DNA from: Actinomycetes bacterium
GTDB taxonomy: Bacteria; Actinomycetota; Acidimicrobiia; Acidimicrobiales; RAAP-2
DNA: 6,032 nucleotides
Assembly (NCBI GenBank): GCA_021791615.1
Contig: JAJYWG010000349.1
Location: forward strand, 1 to 6,032
Direction of reading: 5' to 3'
Shown: positions 4,457 through 6,032 of the stretch, one piece after another
How positions within the stretch are numbered: position 1 is the stretch's first letter
Layout: every line of letters starts with the position of its first letter
Translations under genes and position numbers: made by a program
The notes under the pieces: generated by a model
The model's database searches: none
What the model saw: the letters and a program-made list of their open reading frames with translations, nothing else
What the model was told of the DNA's origin: nothing

Positions 4457-4925
4457 GCCTCGTCGCTGAATCCACCGCTGAGCTGGGTATCTGGGCGAGA
4501 AAGAATCCTCGAAGACCCCTTGACTTCGCGGAGGGATCGAGGTCTCATACCGGTCCTTTGGCGCGCTGGCGGCCCGGTCGTGGGCACCCATGACGAAGAT
4601 CAACACCCGATGCACCCTCCATCCACACCGTGGCGTCCGGGGCCGGTGGTCGTGAGCCGCAGTTGGTCCGAGAAGGTTTGTCGCCGATCGGCACTCAGCT
4701 GCCGGTTCATAGGTCGTGACGCGCGTACCGACCCCCTGCCCCCGAGAACGCCACCCAACTTCCTCGAAGATCTTTTGTCGATTTTCGGCCCCGAACCCCA
4801 TGTTCTTCTGGTGGAGGCGCGTGCCCGTCTACCCGCCACGCAGGAGACCGCGAGAACCGATGTCCAAGTTCGCCCCGGATCGGCTTGTTCTCTATGGGAG
4901 CCATCACCACGACCAAAGGAGATCC

Positions 4926-5183
4926 ATGCGACACACCACCGCCACGTTGCCACCAGCCCGCCGATGCCAGAGGCGTCGGGTGACGCGCGGTCACAGATTC
5001 ACCGGCTATCCCAGCTCCAGGAGAACCCTCGACGAGACCGGGGGCGGTTCGACCCCGAAGGCGCCGGTGAGGTTCGACGGACCTGGAGGCACGCGAGACG
5101 CCCAAGTTCCTCTGTCCGAATTCGGCCTTTCCACCCCTATTTGGAGGACGAGGACGGCCACCCCGTTGCCGTGCCCTGACTGA
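4926..5183 (+). CDS. Doubtful small ORF with strong ribosome binding site
   Basis: An 85-residue ORF starts MRHTTATLPPARRCQRRRVT at an ATG preceded by AAAGGAG with 5-nt spacing (AAAGGAGATCCATG) and ends in TGA at 5181-5183. It ends 55 nt before the transfer-type gene on the same strand. The product is rich in Arg, Pro, Thr and Gly, has no membrane segment and resembles nothing I know. My count gives about 74% GC at codon position 3 and 71% at position 2. The second value is high for a real protein, which argues against coding. The ribosome binding site argues for it. The overlapping frames are no better. It may be a leader ORF for the next gene, a fast-evolving small protein, or chance. Confidence 0.3.
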   Translation: MRHTTATLPPARRCQRRRVTRGHRFTGYPSSRRTLDETGGGSTPKAPVRFDGPGGTRDAQVPLSEFGLSTPIWRTRTATPLPCPD

Positions 5184-5198
5184 CAGCTCACGAACACC

Positions 5199-5217
5199 GG
5201 CCGGCAGCGAGCCGGCC
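5199..5217 (+). promoter_or_regulatory. Perfect GC hairpin before the transfer-type gene
   Basis: GGCCGGC (5199-5205) and GCCGGCC (5211-5217) pair perfectly around AGCGA. The hairpin ends 8 nt before the Shine-Dalgarno of the next gene. The following bases (ACGACGAAGAGG) lack a T-tract, so intrinsic termination is unlikely. A role in mRNA stability, attenuation or as a protein-binding site is inference. Confidence 0.45.
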
Positions 5218-5225
5218 ACGACGAA

Positions 5226-5231
5226 GAGGAG
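5226..5231 (+). promoter_or_regulatory. Shine-Dalgarno that points to an ATT start
   Basis: GAGGAG lies 7 nt before ATT at 5239-5241. No ATG, GTG or TTG sits at a proper distance downstream, so this site decides the start. The context GAGGAGATCC resembles the AAGGAGATCC before the ATG at 4926. Confidence 0.55.
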
Positions 5232-5238
5232 ATCCACC

Positions 5239-6032
5239 ATTCCGACACCGACCACGACCATCACCCAGCCACCCGCGACCTTGCCGCAGTCGTCGCCTGC
5301 GTCTGGCCCTGCCGACTCGCCGCTCGGCCGCTACCTGCTCCACCCCGGCCAAGAGACCGCCGCGTTCTTCCATCACGTCCTCCACGCCGTGGCCGTCTTT
5401 GGCCACGTGGCCGTGCCGATCGCAGGAGGCGTCGGTGCCCTCCTGGTCGCTTGGAAGGTCCTCCAGGCGTTCGGCCGGCTCCGGGCACCGACGAGCGGCC
5501 ACCTGGTCGAGGTGGAGCTGCCGCCCGTGGTCGACCCGAAGCGATCGGCCGTCTTCTGGCGCAACGTCCACGCGGTGTTGGCGGGCCGGCGCAGGCTCGC
5601 TTCGCCACCCCCGCACGTCGCCTTCGAGATCGAAGGCTCACCGGCAGGGGTGCGCCTGCGGTTCTGGGTGGCCGCCTGCGTCTCGGCGATGGCTGTCGCC
5701 CGGGCCATCGGCTCTGCGTGGCCCGGCGCCCGCTGCCACGTGCACGACGCCACCTCGCCGGTCATGTGCGGCCGGCTCTCCCTCTCGGGCGAGCTGCGCC
5801 TCGCCGGCCCGTCGTGGCGCTCGCTCTCGACCGAGCATGCGAGCGACCCGCTGCGCACGGTGATCGGCGTCCTCGAGGCGGAGCGCGACGGCGAGCACGC
5901 CGTCGTCCAGCTCCTCGCCCGACCGGCGACCTCCCGCCAGACCCGCGCCGTCACCCGGGCCGTGCGGTCCCTCCACACCGGAAAGCCCGCTGCGCTCGTC
6001 CCCCGGCTCCTCGCCGCCTGGCGGACGACGAG
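5239..6032 (+). CDS. Membrane-anchored conjugation / type IV secretion ATPase-like protein, N-terminal part
   Basis: The frame stays open to the window end (264 codons). After a Thr/Pro-rich start comes a membrane segment at about residues 47-75 (VLHAVAVFGHVAVPIAGGVG and on), preceded by LGRYLLHPGQE. Next comes a soluble region: VEVELPPVVDPKRSAVFWRN from residue 90, PHVAFEIEG near 126, AWPGARCHV near 161, SDPLRTVIGVLE, and VVQLLARPATSRQ near 226. This order matches, from memory, the N-terminal half of large actinobacterial proteins annotated as VirB4/TraC- or HerA/TraM-recognition-type ATPases of DNA transfer. Their nucleotide-binding motifs lie further downstream, so they are not visible here. 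The best start is ATT at 5239 with a strong Shine-Dalgarno. Later choices (TTG 5281, GTG 5389) lack one, and GTG 5389 would cut into the membrane segment. Coding is certain; the family is moderately sure. Confidence 0.7.
   Translation, partial: MPTPTTTITQPPATLPQSSPASGPADSPLGRYLLHPGQETAAFFHHVLHAVAVFGHVAVPIAGGVGALLVAWKVLQAFGRLRAPTSGHLVEVELPPVVDPKRSAVFWRNVHAVLAGRRRLASPPPHVAFEIEGSPAGVRLRFWVAACVSAMAVARAIGSAWPGARCHVHDATSPVMCGRLSLSGELRLAGPSWRSLSTEHASDPLRTVIGVLEAERDGEHAVVQLLARPATSRQTRAVTRAVRSLHTGKPAALVPRLLAAWRTT

Larger units (their letters stand above)
4380..4925. other. Long spacer without a convincing gene
   Basis: The open frames here on both strands are arginine- and proline-rich, lack ribosome binding sites and do not resemble known proteins. 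One plus-strand stretch near 4757-4860 (FLEDLLSIFGPEPHVLLVEA) reads somewhat like protein but has no usable start and could be a relic. Two inverted repeats cluster near its left end. I see no tRNA, terminator with T-tract, or direct-repeat array. The spacer separates a minus-strand gene from a plus-strand transfer-type gene, so it may hold divergent promoters or a transfer origin; neither is demonstrated. Confidence 0.4.

Noticed and set aside
4520..4550. TTGACT followed by TCATAC as a plus-strand promoter
   Set aside because: The spacer is 19 nt, the -10 match is poor and no gene starts close downstream.
4001..4801. 266-codon minus-strand frame
   Set aside because: It overlaps the 247-residue gene in a shifted frame and is Arg/Pro/Ser-rich with no recognisable motif or ribosome binding site.
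5040..5075. tRNA T-arm-like GGTTCGAC sequences
   Set aside because: No matching 5-bp stem, acceptor stem or anticodon arm can be built around them.
4319..5179. 286-codon plus-strand frame through the spacer
   Set aside because: No ribosome binding site, start inside the antisense of another gene, and no family resemblance. A short middle part reads like protein, but that is not enough for a call.

Overview
The window looks like accessory DNA from a high-GC actinobacterium-like genome, such as a plasmid, integrative element or genomic island. Most of it is about 65-75% GC in the stretches I counted. Several genes have a TAnnnT -10 box 6-7 nt before the start codon, the leaderless pattern common in Actinomycetota. 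No marker gene fixes the taxon.

Positions 1-1506 form a toxin-antitoxin island read on the minus strand. In transcription order it holds a hicA-hicB module (1267-856), a second HicBA module in the opposite gene order (646-222), and the start of a ribbon-helix-helix antitoxin (128-1, cut by the window edge). Pieces of an unrecognised plus-strand reading frame lie between the modules, at 127-216, 663-830 and 1334-1402. They are diverged copies of each other. Their differences are largely synonymous and the one indel is a whole codon, so they look like remnants of a duplicated gene into which TA cassettes were inserted.

Positions 1507-3623 hold two minus-strand genes. The first is a GH25 lysozyme-type hydrolase, markedly AT-richer than its surroundings (about 45-55% GC) and lacking a signal peptide. 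The second, upstream of it, is a secreted lipoprotein with six Asp-box (BNR) repeats, predicted to be a beta-propeller. Upstream again (3624-4367) is an unrecognised 247-residue protein with a CxxC...HxxC pattern and a probable leaderless promoter. It is in the same frame as the lipoprotein, separated from it by one TGA and 68 stop-free codons.

Positions 4368-5238 contain no convincing gene apart from a doubtful 85-codon ORF with a very good ribosome binding site. The stretch carries palindromes at 4384-4456 and a perfect GC hairpin at 5199-5217. From 5239 to the window end is the plus-strand start of a membrane-anchored protein. It resembles the N-terminal part of actinobacterial conjugation / type IV secretion ATPases. 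Its best start is a rare ATT codon behind a strong Shine-Dalgarno.

Together, the TA modules, a foreign lysozyme gene and a transfer-type ATPase fit a mobile element: stability functions, a cell-wall hydrolase of phage or transfer type, and part of a DNA-transfer apparatus. That link is inference from context. I see no previously undescribed system that the sequence alone establishes. The best leads are the mosaic repeats between TA modules, the ATT start with its hairpin, and the palindrome-rich spacer.
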